A DNA stretch of 64,000 bases from Glomus cerebriforme (lineage: Eukaryota > Glomeromycota > Glomeromycetes > Glomerales > Glomeraceae). Shown here in pieces: positions 11,209 through 24,175 of this stretch. Position numbers and translations under genes: made by a program. Under the pieces are notes generated by a model. The model had not been told where the DNA came from. It ran no database searches and saw nothing but the letters and a program-made list of their open reading frames with translations. Numbering within the stretch: position 1 is the stretch's first letter; each line of letters starts with the position of its first letter. The DNA lies in contig QKYT01000162.1 in assembly GCA_003550305.1 (NCBI GenBank), positions 38,437 to 102,436 on the forward strand. The letters are read 5' to 3'.

Positions 11209-13512
11209 ATGGAACTTAATAAAAATGACGAAAATTCCTTTGACCCAACACCAAAATTAAAATCTAGTCCCATACCAATTACTTTTGTTCCTTTTAATCA
11301 AAATGATGGTAAATGTAGTTATTGTGGAGAGAAATACACTGAAACAGTTCTTAGCGATTATTGGTGGCAACGGCAAAAATATTGCAAAAGATGTTTATCG
11401 CGTTATATTACTGATATAACTGATAATGATACATATTTGGACGTATATTATGCAATGAAATTAGAATGTAATGAACATGAAATAAGTAGGACAAAAGAAC
11501 CACGAAACATTCAAGAATGTTGTACAAATTGTCTAGAAATTTTATTGTTTAAACAAACACCTGTATATGACTTATTTACCTCCAATGTGATTGAAGGTGA
11601 AAAGTATTGTAAATTATGTGGAAAATTATATCAAGAAATAGGAGACAAATGTGAATTCAAATTATGTTCAGATTGTTATAGAATTTCTTTCAGACTGACT
11701 GAATTAACCTTGACTAAAAAGCATGTTCTAACAATTTATTTACCATGGTGGGATAATTCTTTTGATTTATTACTTGCAAATCAAAATTAAACCTAACATC
11801 AGACTGTCAAAAGTATTGCTCAAATTGTTACATATTTTATACTGGTTGTAGATATTGTCTAACGACAAATGTTATTTTTGGACCTACAGAACAATCTCAA
11901 TGTAAAAAATGTAAAAGAATAAAATCCATAAATATCAGTGGGAATAGTTATTTAGATGATTTTCTTTTAAATTCAAGGTTTATCATCGACAATTTAAAAA
12001 TAGATGAGTTTGCTGACAAAATAAAAAATTTTGGCAATTATTTCAAACCATATGAAATAAATAAAATAATTTCTTCAATTTATCTAAAATATAGAACGCC
12101 AGAAAATATAATAGAATGGATACCATATTCTCAATTCACAGATGTAAAAAAAATAGCAGAAGGAGGATTTAGTATTATATATCGAGCAACTTGGTTAGAT
12201 GGTCAAGGTAAAACTGTCATTTTAAAAAGATGTAAAAATTCTCATGATATTAGCAAAGGTTTTTTAAATGAGGTAAATATTTAATATTTATATTTCTATA
12301 TTTATTTAATAATTTAACTTACAGGTATTCTTGAAATTATTATAGTTAAAATCTATTCAAAGTTGTTATAAAATTAATCATCATATTATTAAAGCTTATG
12401 GTGTTACAAAGGATCTTGATTTGGAGGATTATATGCTAGTTATGGAATATGCATCAAATGGAGATTTACATAATTATTTACAAAAGGATTTTACAAACAT
12501 TACATGGAATAAACAAAAATTATTCATATTATGGCAAATTTCAGAAGGGTATTTATATTTTGAAATTTACTGTATTTATAATTGTTTTATAGTTTATAAT
12601 ACTAATTTACTAATTTTTTTTGTTAGTCTTGAAACTATTCACAGTGTAGATTTTATTCATCGAGATCTTCACAGCGGAAATATATTGGTTGATGGTTATG
12701 AAGCATTTAAAAGGTATAAATGGAAAATTGGAGATCTAGGATTATCACAACCTGCAAATAATACATCATCAAATAATGAAATATATGGAGTAATACCTTA
12801 TATTGCACCAGAAATATTTAGAGGGTCTGCATTTTCTAAAGAATCTGATGTTTATTGTATGGGTATGATTATGTGGGAACTTACAACAGGTTGTAAACCT
12901 TTTGCTAATGTTGAACATGATATTCATCTTGTTTATAAAATTCTTGATGGGGAACGACCTAAAATTACAGAAGATACGCCAGAATGTTACTCAGATTTAA
13001 TGAAAAGTTGCTGGGATCCTAATCCCAAAAAAAGACCTTCCATAAAAAAAATTCGTATTACTTTTGGTAGTTGGTATTATAAAAATAAAAATATAGAACA
13101 ATTTAATAAAGCTGAAAATATAAGAATAATGTTAATAAATGAAAAGAAGCTTGGCCCTGATTTTACTGAAAAACCTCATCCAGATGCCATTTATACAAGC
13201 AGACCATTAGGTTCTTTAATTTCTAGATTTTCATCAATCAACTCATCTTTAAACGGTATGTACAATGTATTAAAAAAATATTATCTTTAATTTTTAATAA
13301 ATAAAATATTTAAAATTAATTATTTTTTAGATTATATTTCAATAGAACAAAATTTTGACATAAATTTTTCTAGTTCAAATGCAAACTCTACGATTCAAAA
13401 TTCATCATCAATTTGGCATCCAAATGCAATTCATACTAGTAATTTGAATCTACTTGCAACAGTCGCAACTACTCTAAAAAAGCGAAATATTGATGAATCA
13501 ATCAAATATTGA
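11209..13512 (+). pseudogene. Zn-kinase copy 3, exon 1 frameshift and truncated tail
   Basis: Exons 11209-12272, 12346-12548, 12627-13255 and 13331-13512. An alternative in-frame ATG at 11200 has no counterpart in other copies. One base is missing near 11766-11774, right after the PWWDN motif; from 11775 the expected Cys-knuckle and kinase frame stays open to the exon end. The third glycine of the loop is Ser (EGGFS) and the donor of exon 3 follows AAACG instead of AAAAG. The rest of the kinase core is normal (H-R-D-L-H-S-G-N, D-L-G, A-P-E). In exon 4 a four-base ATCA duplication near 13501 shifts the frame to TGA at 13510, removing the last ~25 residues and exon 5. Probably a pseudogene, unless the exon 1 indel is an error. 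Confidence 0.7.
12549..12626 (+). other. Copy 3 intron 2: 78 bases, no in-frame stop
   Basis: This intron is a multiple of three and reads through without a stop between the EG and LETIH segments of the kinase. In copies 1 and 2 the same intron is of different length. Retention would insert 26 hydrophobic residues just before the catalytic loop. Consensus GT..AG borders favour normal removal. Confidence 0.45.
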
Positions 13513-13889
13513 AACTTATAATAATGATGGTAAATGTTTATTTGGCTAAATATAATTTATAACTTTGCCTATATTAGATATTTACATTTATTTTTATTTT
13601 AATTAGGAAAAACATTAAATCTAGTTCCAGTTATCAAAGGATCTCCTCCCAAAGAGGCTAACACGATTATTAAAAAATAATCAGAATGGAAATGAGAATA
13701 CGAATTTTCTTAAATTATATTTTTGTCTCATAGCTATGAAGTAGACGTTATATTATATTTGTTATCATTTTTAATATTAATATAAAACTAATAATGATGC
13801 AAAATAGCATTTTTTTTCATTCCTGTATTAAATAATTTTTCTATAAGTTTTTTTTGAAAGAAAAAAAAAAATAATAAATTGTATCTAAA

Positions 13890-14215
13890 CTTTCACCTAA
13901 CATTGTTTCAGCATCATTAAGTAAAAATTTTGAATTTAATTCTTCTTGACTTAAAGTTTCATTTAATTTTGTTGAATAATTAATATTTTTGCTTTATATA
14001 TAGCAAGATAATGGATGAAATGCCATTATTTTGAATGGATATCTTTAAGAAATCTTCAGCTATTGGTCTTTCATTAGGATCAGGATTTCAACATCTTTCA
14101 TTAATTTTGCATATCCAACTTCTCTGCCTTCAAACTGACCCTGACAAAAAAATTAAAATCATGAGATACATTTTTAAAGGCAGGAACGCCAGATGTCGGA
14201 TGCTTTAATATTCGA
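13890..14215 (-). pseudogene. Decayed kinase C-lobe, convergent with copy 3
   Basis: Read on the minus strand from 14215 down: TSGVPAFKNVSHDFNL, then VGYAKLMK followed by the degenerate C-W-D-P-D-P-N-E-R-P region. These are kinase subdomains X and XI as in the gene at 36468-40356 (SGVPSFNNRAHDHEL). Indels break the frame. An inverted homologue lies at 43600-43990, so this fossil was already next to the Zn-kinase before the segmental duplication that made copies 3 and 4. Confidence 0.6.
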
Positions 14216-14369
14216 AAGAAAATAATATTGTACAAACTAATCGAACTAGGTCAAATGGTTGTCTTATTGATTAAGAAACTCTAATTTAGTTATCTACGAC
14301 TTATTTACAATCTTGTAGAGGTTGGAACCGACCAAAAAAATTTCTGTCTAATTTCATCATACTGTAATA

Positions 14370-14750
14370 TATAGTTTAGATCATAATTTTAGTATATCAT
14401 TTCAAAGAATAATATAATCAATACTTTTCTCACAAAGTAATAAAATATAATTACTCATAATTTTTTTAATAAAAAAAATAATAGTTAATTTCTAGTACAA
14501 GCTTTAGATAGTAAAATTTTGAATTTAGAGAAAAATACAAACGAATGCTTTCACTAAATTATACTAATACGCAAAATCTTAGATGGAATTAAGAAATTAT
14601 GATTTGAAAAAATTCTCGTTTAATTAAAACATTTAGCAGAAAGAAACTACACTGATATCATAATTCTGAGACGAGAATTTTTCATCAATATTTTAAAAAT
14701 TTATGCTTAAACTTTAAACATATAATACTTCCAATGACATTACTCAGCAT
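14370..14750. repeat. Dispersed repeat, direct copy of 3020-3480
   Basis: Same ordered words as 3020-3480, including TAGATCATAATTTTAGTATA, CAAACGAATGCTTT and ACGCAAAATCTTAGATG, with small indels. No coding content. Confidence 0.55.
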
Positions 14751-14991
14751 TGTTGCTTAGTAGAATTATTTACGATTTCGACATTCGCAGCAAATTGATG
14801 TTAAATTTAAATTTGTTTATCTATGACAAACTTCTTTTCGTCCAACAGTATTACAATATTTTTTTTTTTTATTTTTGCCGATATTCCTTTAGAAAAATTC
14901 TCATTCTTATCCTCAGAACAATTTAAAAAGAAAGCATTCAGGTGTTTTATTTTGATTTACATCTGTGAACATTTTAATCTGTATTAACATA

Positions 14992-15309
14992 GGACCCAGA
15001 AATATACATAAAAGGGTCGGGTGTTTTTTTTACACTAAGATTGTATATCAATTTTATTTCAAGTAAAAATAATCAATTACATAAAAGAAATATATAACTA
15101 GCTCCCCGACTCATGATTCCAATAGGAAAGTAGTGACGAACTCAACTTTGTAAAAGGTCGGGTTTGAGTTTGAACGAAAAAATCAGGTGAATCTTTCCTT
15201 TTTAGACAATTTTTATAATTCCAGTCGGCTCATTATAGTAACTGACTGACATTATCATAATTCCGGCCCTAAACAAAATGCGACCCCATATATATATACT
15301 TCTGGGTCC
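14992..15309. mobile_element. MITE, Tc1/mariner-like: ~30-bp terminal inverted repeats and TA target duplication
   Basis: The left end GGACCCAGAAATATACATA and the reverse complement of the right end, GGACCCAGAAGTATATATA, match as terminal inverted repeats, and both continue into a GGGTCG segment. TA flanks the element on both sides (14990-14991 and 15310-15311). The 318-bp interior has no open frame, so it would depend on a transposase elsewhere. TA target duplications are typical of the IS630-Tc1-mariner superfamily; piggyBac-type TTAA is excluded by the left flank. Confidence 0.75.
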
Positions 15310-15311
15310 TA

Positions 15312-18300
15312 GAATATATCTTAAGTTTTGTTAAATAAAGCTTAAATGAATATAAAACAAACGTCATTCTATAAATTACTAAAATAAAAATACGCAGATT
15401 TTTCCATAATTTAATAATAATCTTCATACATCAAATTCCTTCTCTATATATATCTTTAAATTCTTGTACAGAATTTATTAAAAAATTAAGAAATTAATAA
15501 TTTTAATAAAGTAAATGACAACGATTACCTATTTCAAACCAGAAATCTTAATTTTTAAAAGAGATAAAAGGAAATGTTTTCTCGTATTGTGATTTGTGAA
15601 TTATAATTTTTGAATTTATTTCTCCTTGATTTATCATTTAATTTATCTGATCTACGTAATACCACGTGGAAACACACGAACAAGTTTTGTAAACCCGCAC
15701 ATTTTATTATAGAATTGTGTAGACTTCCGTGCATCATAAAATTTCATTGGAAATCTGTAGAATTCTTTAGCGAAATATGTACAGTATAACAGAACAAAAT
15801 AGGTCAATATTAATATTTTGACTCGAAATATTTTTTGCACAATATGGTGGTTCTCATATATTTTCTTATTCTTTGAAAGAAAATTTTAAACCAAATAAAA
15901 AATTTTAAAAAGAAATCAACAATATAACTAAGGTGTTCAGTTCGGTTCTTAATGTAAAAAAAAATAAATTATTTTTTAAAAAAACCCTCCGATTAATTCA
16001 CGTGCGATGACTTCCACTTCCACATATTCCGGCAAGGGTATTCGGTATTCGGGTATTCGGAATGTATTGGTTCTACTTAGCCGTTCTCTGTAGTTCCTAT
16101 ACGTCAATAACTTCCTGATGTACGGGATAATGGATTATTTGAATAATATTTCGTTTTCTACAGCAAAATAAACCATAATTATTAGGCGCGTTGTTCACCG
16201 GCAACATAATTTCGATCTAATTGATAAAATAAATCGTCATTTACTGTACCTAATAATAAAAAAAGTTTGCTTGTCTGTTATTACAAAACTTTATCAAAGT
16301 ATATTACCAGGAACATCTGGGATGCGTCTGGAAACATAAATTATGATTATTTTAAAAATCTATTTTTTATATTATTTTGTTCAAATCAAATACTAGAATC
16401 TATTTTTAAAATACATTTATTTATTTCCATGGAATTTTTTTAAAAAAAATTATACAATCCCTGCAATATTATTCTTCTAATTGTATAAATAAGTGTAATT
16501 TGTGACACGAACATGATTCCATTTAATATAAAAATATAATATCTATAGTCTAGATAATTAAATATTTTAACTGAATTTTACAATTCGTTTAAGCCATAAG
16601 TATATTAATATTTAATCATGTTATCTTGCCAAATCAAAAGTAAACGTATTACAAATGTGTACCATCATTGAAATAATTCCTTATTTAATATGACAATTTA
16701 ATAAAATCATTAACCAGATGGAAATTAGCAAATCTTAAACAATAAACTTTATTAAAAAAAAATCATCAAAATTTTTATGCTCTGAATTAGAATAATCGTG
16801 ACGCAGTAATTTCAGCGATAAATAATAACTGTAAATATCAGAATAACTTTAATGTTAACATATTACATTTTTTTGACATAAAAAGGGTTTTTTTTCAAAG
16901 TTTATTGTCGTTTGAATTTATACCTAAACAGGATAAAGTTTATCCATGCTTTTTATGTAATTATACACAAATAACAACGTTGAGGAATATCATAGAAAAG
17001 CTTTTATCTTACTCTTGGATTTGATAATCAGATTATTATTTTTTTTCCTGAGAAAAAAAATAAATTCCGTGAAAATTTTCTCTTTATTTTACTAACCGAT
17101 AAAATCTTAAAATATCTCTCTTTTAAATGTTCTGGATTATGTCGAACATTTTTAACTTTCTCAATCATCATTTAAATCAATCGATTTAAAGATGATGTGA
17201 ATTATGATCATTACGCCACAATTGTCACGTTTATGCAGTTAGTATAAAATTAAGTTACTAAGATTATGCGAGTATTATACGATTTAACTAATGAATAGTT
17301 AGTACGTTCGGCAAGTTTCGATAAAGAATATAAATTTAATGTCACACAAACAAAGAAGCCGTAAAGGGGCAATATCGAACCACGTAATCATAGCCAATCA
17401 CGATGAAGGGATATAACACGAGTATAGAGTATAATCAAAGTCTAATTACTTTCCACATAAGAAGGCAAAAACGCCGTTGCTTTTTCTTTTGGCTTACTTA
17501 AAATTATACAATCAAAAGAGATTGAAACGCAAAGCATAAAATCTGGTCACAAAACCCTTTGAATAAATATGGAAACCAAAACAAAAATTAATGGCGGAAA
17601 TCTCGGACACGAGACAATTAAATCTTATGTAGGTTGTTTAAACAAAGAAAAAAAAATCCGTTTCGGTAATGATTTAAATGTTAATAACAGCCGATGGTTT
17701 CAAAAAAAGGGGTTTAATAATCGACCATATGATAGACTAACTACTTGTGGACTTCAGAAATATTTTCTTAATTAATTGGTAAAAAACGATTTTCGGATAT
17801 TCGTTAATATATTTGTATATTTTGCAGTAAATGGTATGGTGCATTTCTAAAATCATGTTTGATTTCTTGTTCGATTTTTTTGATACTTGATTCTTAGCTT
17901 CATCACGTATACATTTATGGTAATCGTAATTTATTTATTTTTTTTATAGGATTAAATTAAAATATGCTAAAGAGAACGGTAAAAACCTTCTACAACGTGA
18001 TTATTATGAAATAAAAAGATTCATTGATCTACGATTTATTTAATTGCGTGATTTTTGTTGCGTATTATAGAAAATAATAAATTACCTGTTTAGTATATAT
18101 TAATATTTATTCTATAGGTATTATATGTTACGTATCGCGTACCGTATTTTATGTCACACCCCCTACGATCAACATCTTTTAATCGTATGCATGCATGCAT
18201 GATAACAGACATACATTTTTTGTAACACGCATTTATTCTAATGAGAATTACAAAGAGATTTGATTATCTGAATTTTTAAACTAGAAGATCATATATGAAA

Positions 18301-18696
18301 ATGGTTTAGTCAATATAAATTATCCAATAAGCATGTTTATCACAATCATAATATTGTGCTATTTGTGTTAATAACGAAAATCGAAATAAATATGATGCAA
18401 TTTTTGTACCTGAAAATCGATTGTTATGGTTAAACAAGTTTTTTGGATTAAAAATTATATTATTTGTAGATCGAGCATTTTCATTTTCAAGATGTTATAA
18501 AAATGCTTTACCTGGTCAGCCTTTTTTATGTTTTTCAAAGACGAAAATTCCGTCTTTTATATTTAAAGAATTTTTTTAAGGAAAATTTAAACTAAATAAA
18601 AAAAAATTTACGAAAAACATAAAAAAAATAAAATTAAAACAAGAAAAAGGAGGGTAGATTTTTCTTTTTTTTTAAAAATATATAATATATACTATC
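15312..18696. other. Intergenic, upstream region of the sulfate permease
   Basis: No gene is supported. Visible items are a TATTCGG microrepeat near 16035-16065, a run of ATGCATGCATGCAT near 18187-18200, and from about 16860 onward a block that recurs in decayed form at 22440-23735 ahead of the permease pseudogene. A 68-residue open frame at 17569-17775 lies within that block but is not kept open in the second copy, so it is not called. Confidence 0.45.
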
Positions 18697-21185
18697 ATGA
18701 CGGAAACATTACCGTATATATATAATAAAAAACGTCCAGATTTTAAAGAACAAACCAAAGAAGTTATTCAAAATTTTCCACAACATTCCCTAGATTATGT
18801 AAAATCGTTATTTCCAATCACAGGATGGATAGGACGTTATAATTTCACTTGGTTAGCTGGAGATATAGTTGCTGGGCTTACTGCTGGAGCAGTTGTCATT
18901 CCACAAGGAATGGCTTACGCAAAAGTTGCTACATTACCACCAGAATATGGTTTATATTCCTCATTTGTTGGAGTATCCTTGTATTTCTTATTTGCTACTT
19001 CCAAAGGTCAGTTTTTTTGTTTCAATTCACAAAATTTGTAACCGCCGACTTATTTCTTACTAAAAAATTCCTAAATTGAACAGATATTACTATTGGACCT
19101 ACTGCTGCAATGTCATTGCTTCTTGCACAAAATATGGCTTCCATATTCGCAACATATGGTCATAAATTTACTGAAATTGAATTGGCTTCATCTTTTTCTT
19201 TATTTTCGGGATTTGTTGCTCTCATTCTTGGATTATTTCGTCTTGGATTTGTCGTTGATTTTATTCCCGCTCCAGTTATTGCTGGATTTACGACAGGTTC
19301 TGCCATAACAATCTCAATAGGACAAATATCAAAATTATTGGGAATACCAAAAATCGCTTCGGAAGGATCTTATCTTGTATTAGGAAAAACTCTTGCTGGT
19401 TTACCAAAAACTCAACTTGACGCGGCATTCGGATTTTCTTTTCTCATTTACCTTTATGCTGTAAAATATGGTGCATTATANGCGGGTAAAAGATGGCCTC
19501 NTTATGAAAGATTATTCTTTTTCNTAGGAATTCTAAGAAATATTACTGCAGTTNTATTTGCTACAATCATTTCTTATCTCATTAATATTGGNAAAAAAAC
19601 AAGTCCTATTAGCATTTTAAAAANTNTTCCTGCAGGATTACATNTTTCAGTACCTCATGCGGGTCTTGATATGNTTAACNNATTGGCCGGTAAATTAGTT
19701 GGTGTAACATTTATTCTTATATTGGAACATGTTGCAATCGCAAAAAGTTTTGGAAGAATTAACGATTATAAAAGTAAGTGAAATTCAAAAGGAAGAAAAT
19801 GAAAATTTAAAATGTTTGTATATATTAAAAAAATTTATTTATTTTATTTTTTTTATTTTTTTTATTTATAGTTACTGAAAGTCAAGAATTTATTGCTATT
19901 GGAGTAACAAATGCCGTCGGATCATTCTTTCACGCATATCCTGCAACAGGTTCTTTCTCACGTACCGCCATTAAATCTAAATCCGGTGTACGCACTCCAT
20001 TAGCTGGTGTATTTTCCGGTATTCTTGTAATCATTGCAATTTATTCAACATCCGTGTTTTACTACATTCCAGACGCAGCTCTCGCGTAAGTATTTGATGA
20101 ACATTGATACGCAATAAATATTATAAGCATATTAATTTTTTTTTTTTATTTTTTATATAGTGCCGTGATCATTCATGCTGTACTTGATTTAGTAGCTAGA
20201 CCTACCTATATTAAACAACTTTGGAAAATTCAATGTAATTTTTTTAATTAAAAAAATATATTATATTTTTATTTTTTTTTGTTATTTTATTAATTAAAAA
20301 ATTTTTATACTTTCAGTCTGGGATTTTATGGTCTTTTTGGTTGGTGTCCTTGTAACTTTTTTCGTTACTGTCGAAGTAAGTATTTTTTTTTTTAAAAAAA
20401 AAAAATTGATTACAATCTGATATATTTACTAATTATCATTTATATGATTTGTATGATAGATTGGAATCTACGCATCAACTGCACTTGCACTTGTAGTTCT
20501 CTTGATTAGAATAGCACGACCAAGATTTGATGCATTAGGTCGATTACCTTTAAAAACAAAAAATGGCGAAACGACAAAATACGCATACGTTCCAATTGAT
20601 CATCCAGCATTTGAATCAGTAACTAATCCACCAGATGGTGTTTTAATATTTAGATTTATCGAATCACTCACATATCCAAATTCAGGATATCTTGATTCAC
20701 AAATTGTTGAATACGCACGTAAAAATACTAGAAAATGTTATAAACAAGCAATAAGCAAAGGTGATCGACCATGGAATGAACTCGCCCAAGAAAAAGAAAA
20801 TGAAGAAAAAGCTAAAGCAGAACTACCAAGATTACATGCGGTTGTATTTGATTTTGCAGCAGTTAGTATAATTGATTCTACAGGCGTACAAGCTTTAGCA
20901 GATATTAGAAAAGAATTAAATAAATATGCTGATCAACAAGTAGAATTTCATTTTGCTAATATTATTCATGAAAATATTGAAGAATCATTACTTGTTGCTG
21001 GATTTGGTAGTTTAAGTGGGAGTAATCTTGATAGTGGTCATGGGAATACTGAAAAGAATGCAAGAAGCATTAATGATGAAGAATCTATTAGAGAAGGAAT
21101 TGAAGAAACTGTTTACAGCCCCAAAAAATTCTTCCATTTAACTCTTGATGAAGCCGTTGCTGCTGCAACGAATTCATCTTTTTAA
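18697..21185 (+). CDS. SulP-family sulfate permease with STAS domain, six exons
   Basis: Proton-coupled sulfate uptake at the plasma membrane is the expected role; about 690 residues. Exons: 18697-19006, 19084-19773, 19872-20085, 20161-20234, 20317-20375, 20460-21185, all GT..AG and phase-consistent. SulP signatures are clear: PQGMAYA and LPPEYGLYSS in the first membrane helices, TSKDITIGPTAAMSLL, PAPVIAGFTTGSA, then NAVGSFFHAYPATGSFSRTA. Many hydrophobic helices follow up to about residue 465. A cytosolic STAS domain occupies about residues 500-630, with the DSTGVQAL loop near residue 588. Length is within the eukaryotic SulP range. Ns at 19481-19681 hide a few residues in exon 2. No neighbour suggests a pathway cluster. 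Other anions (molybdate) cannot be excluded as substrates. Confidence 0.92.
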
Positions 21186-22439
21186 TGTAATTTTATTTAA
21201 CGGAAGGATATTCATTTTAAGATTTTTTTTTCTTATACATACTTTAAATTTGTACTTTGTATATAATGAATGATATGTTATTTATTATTTTTTTTTTTTT
21301 GTAAATGAACTTTTTAGTTAAATCATAGTCACAACAATTACCATTTTTGCAATCTATTATTTATTTATCATACATTTTTTTAATGAATAAAAAATGTCGA
21401 TTAATTTTTTATTTACACAAAAAATTGAGTTTACAAAAAAAAAAGGGTTGTTTTTCATTTTCTAAATGATGGTTATTGTAAAAAACACTTTTAGATATCT
21501 AAGGTGTAACCGGAACCCGTTGGGCTGGTTTTTAATTTTAGGGGAGGTTTTCATCCCTTAGACGTAAGTCATGTGAATTGCAAACAATTAATAATCATCC
21601 ATGACGTAAAAAAAAAACTTTATTAGTTATAATATTTGTGATTACTAAGAATAGGAATAATCGTATGATAATTATAGAATAAAGTAAATTCAAATTTCCG
21701 TATTATATAAAAATAATTTGGTTTAAGGGATCGTGTAACTAAAACCCGTTTTTTTTTTAACGTTATATTAATAATATGACTTTTTTTTTCTTTGTCCTTT
21801 TTTGACTCGGAAATTATTCGCCTTTGCTTACTTAATACTTACATTTTGCCGATCATGATTCCAGAAAAACTTATATTGTGACATATAGTAGTATAATCTG
21901 ATTCGTATTAAATATCACGCTTTAATTGACACGCCCAATTAGTTTAAACCAGAGTCACAGATTTATCGAACCTATTAATAAATTTCTATCACAAAGTCAC
22001 AGTATAAATAAGGAAATTAGATGTGGAAATCAAACAATCTTTTAATGAATTTATTATAACGAGAAACACTTTTGTGAGTGTTATTTGAAATGTACGGTAA
22101 CTTCATGTGAAAGTTGAGGACTCGAAGATCGACAATTAGGTTTGCAATTAAAATAACGAATTTCACAATTCATTTAAATCATAATTTTATGATACAAAAT
22201 TCTATTAAATGTTTCAATAATAGAACAATACGTAATTTTCTTTTTCTTTATAGTTTGCCCATATTATCTCTATTATCTATCTAGTCTCGTCAAATCAATA
22301 AAGAAATGATCCTTCAAGTAGTAATTACATGATTATCAGGTGAAATTGTGCCTTATTTAGCATGATAAACATTTTGCGTATTAGTAATTTCAGCGACAGC
22401 TTAAGTAATACATCTTTTACTTAAATGTTTGAACATGTG
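21186..22439. other. 3' flank of the sulfate permease
   Basis: AT-rich untranslated or intergenic sequence. The block 21470-21770, with TTAGATATCTAAG and a GGGCTGG word, recurs at 24690-25020 as part of the locus duplication. No gene is seen. Confidence 0.45.
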
Positions 22440-23733
22440 TCTGTATGCGTGGATTTTTTTTTCAAAGTACCTAAAGCAAGATAAAGTTTTTTCCACACTT
22501 CTAGATCGTCATTATTTTTTCCTGAGATAAAAAGGCTTAACTTATTTTATATTATACATATTAAATGTTATTATAGATTTATTAATTATTCATTCTTTTC
22601 GGTATCTTTATTTTACCATATAAATTTATTAAAAATTCTCTCTTCTAAATGCTCTTAATTATGGTAATTTAGTAGAACATTGATAGATAATCTTCAATTG
22701 TAAGATGATATAATATAACCTTTTCATTGAAGAAATTCAGTTATAGTAATAAATAAATATATTTTTTATAATCGCTATGTCAAATTTATGCAGTGTTGAC
22801 AGGTTAGGATGAACAAATTATATCATGTGACCTGTAATGCCGGCCAGAATTATTTACAAATGATAGACATACCGTATCGAACAATGCAAGATAGTTATTT
22901 CAAAGTATTACATTTCATTGAACTAATATGAACTGGTAATTCTAAAAACCCATTAAACAAATTCTGTTGGATGAACATAAGAGACAGATTATTTTAAGGG
23001 ATTTTGAGGATCAATTGATTTTCATAATTAATTATCTTTCACAAGTGACGTATCGGAAGACAATCATTTCCACATAATAAAGAAAATGACGTTGCTTTTC
23101 TTTTGTCTTAATAAAGTTAATCAAAAGTTTAAAAATTAAGTATAAAAGCACTAATAAACCCTTTTGAACAAATAAATATGTGAAACAATTATTACACGGA
23201 AACAAATTACGGGAATCTTGGACAGGGAGCGAGATAAAGTCGTCAAGTTGTTTAATATTTATTTAATGCTCAACGCAGCAGATGTTTTTGTCTTTTTAGA
23301 CACGTATAAATCGTATTTTTATTATATTTGATTTTATTTTTATAGGAATTAAATGAATATGTCAAGATTGAAACATACAGTACATACATACTGTACATGT
23401 AGCTTTCTACACGAGTTTTTTTTTATGTTGCGTCATTTTTGTTGCAAATTATAGAAAATGGCATTTTGATGATAATTACTGTTTAGTATTTCTTGTTTAT
23501 TCTATTGGTATGCGTCCATCGATTAACATCTTAATAACATGGTGACAGACGTGGTTATCTGATTTGTAAACTAGAAAATCACAAATTATCTGATCACTTT
23601 TTTTAGATGGTTTCAAAGGCGAAATTCCCGTCCATGTATTTTAAAACGATTCTTTTTTAAAAAAATGATTGAGTTAAAAAAGGAAACTAAAAAAAAATAA
23701 TTAAAAAAGGAGAGAGATTTGCTCAAAAAAAAT
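22440..23733. repeat. Decayed duplicate of the permease upstream region
   Basis: Words from 16860-18700 recur here in order, for example CCACATAA..AAGAAAATGACGTTGCTTTTC near 23070-23100, ACAAATAAATATG near 23169 and AATCTTGGACA near 23214. Divergence and indels are large, so this is an old duplication. It leads directly into the permease pseudogene. Confidence 0.5.
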
Positions 23734-24175
23734 CATGGTGGATACATTGCCACATACCACATACAGTGTATAATATAAAATATGCTCAAATTTTCAAAAA
23801 CAATCCAAGGGCAGGATCATCATCTTTAATTCCGCCCGAAAATTATAATTTCGGCCAGAGTTTAAAATACTGGTCATAATTTAAATAATAATTTTATATA
23901 TGTAATCTGTGAAAAGTGACTCCCGAACAATTCCTGATACTATTATTGTCGGACCCAACCGCATTGATGTCATTGTTATTTGTACTTTCCATAGTTGCAT
24001 CATCTACTCATAAATTTACTGTTATTTAATTGACTTCGCTTCGTTTTCGAGAGTTTTATCGCTTATTCTTGGATTTCGTTTTAGATTTTATTCCCGCTCC
24101 AGTAATTACTGAATTATCGACAGCACGACAGGTTCTACCATAGTTATTGTTGCATAAATTTGATGATTTAACTTT
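23734..24175 (+). pseudogene. Decayed second SulP sulfate permease (exons 1-2 only)
   Basis: An ATGGTGGATACATTGCCA start mirrors the ATGACGGAAACATTACCG start of the intact gene. The exon 2 segment near 23935-24150 keeps recognisable pieces: IVGP at the D-I-T-I-G-P site, CATAAATTTACTG, CTTATTCTTGGATTTCG and ATTTTATTCCCGCTCCAGT (DFIPAP). Frameshifts and stops occur throughout, and exons 3 to 6 are missing: homology resumes only at 24690 with the 3' flank. It is a dead tandem duplicate of 18697-21185. Confidence 0.7.

Noticed and set aside
17569..17775. 68-residue ORF upstream of the permease
   Set aside because: The duplicated block at 23170-23270 does not preserve the frame, and no family is recognised.
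18869..19308. Extra plus-strand ORFs overlapping permease exons 1 and 2
   Set aside because: Out-of-frame shadows; the spliced SulP reading explains the sequence.
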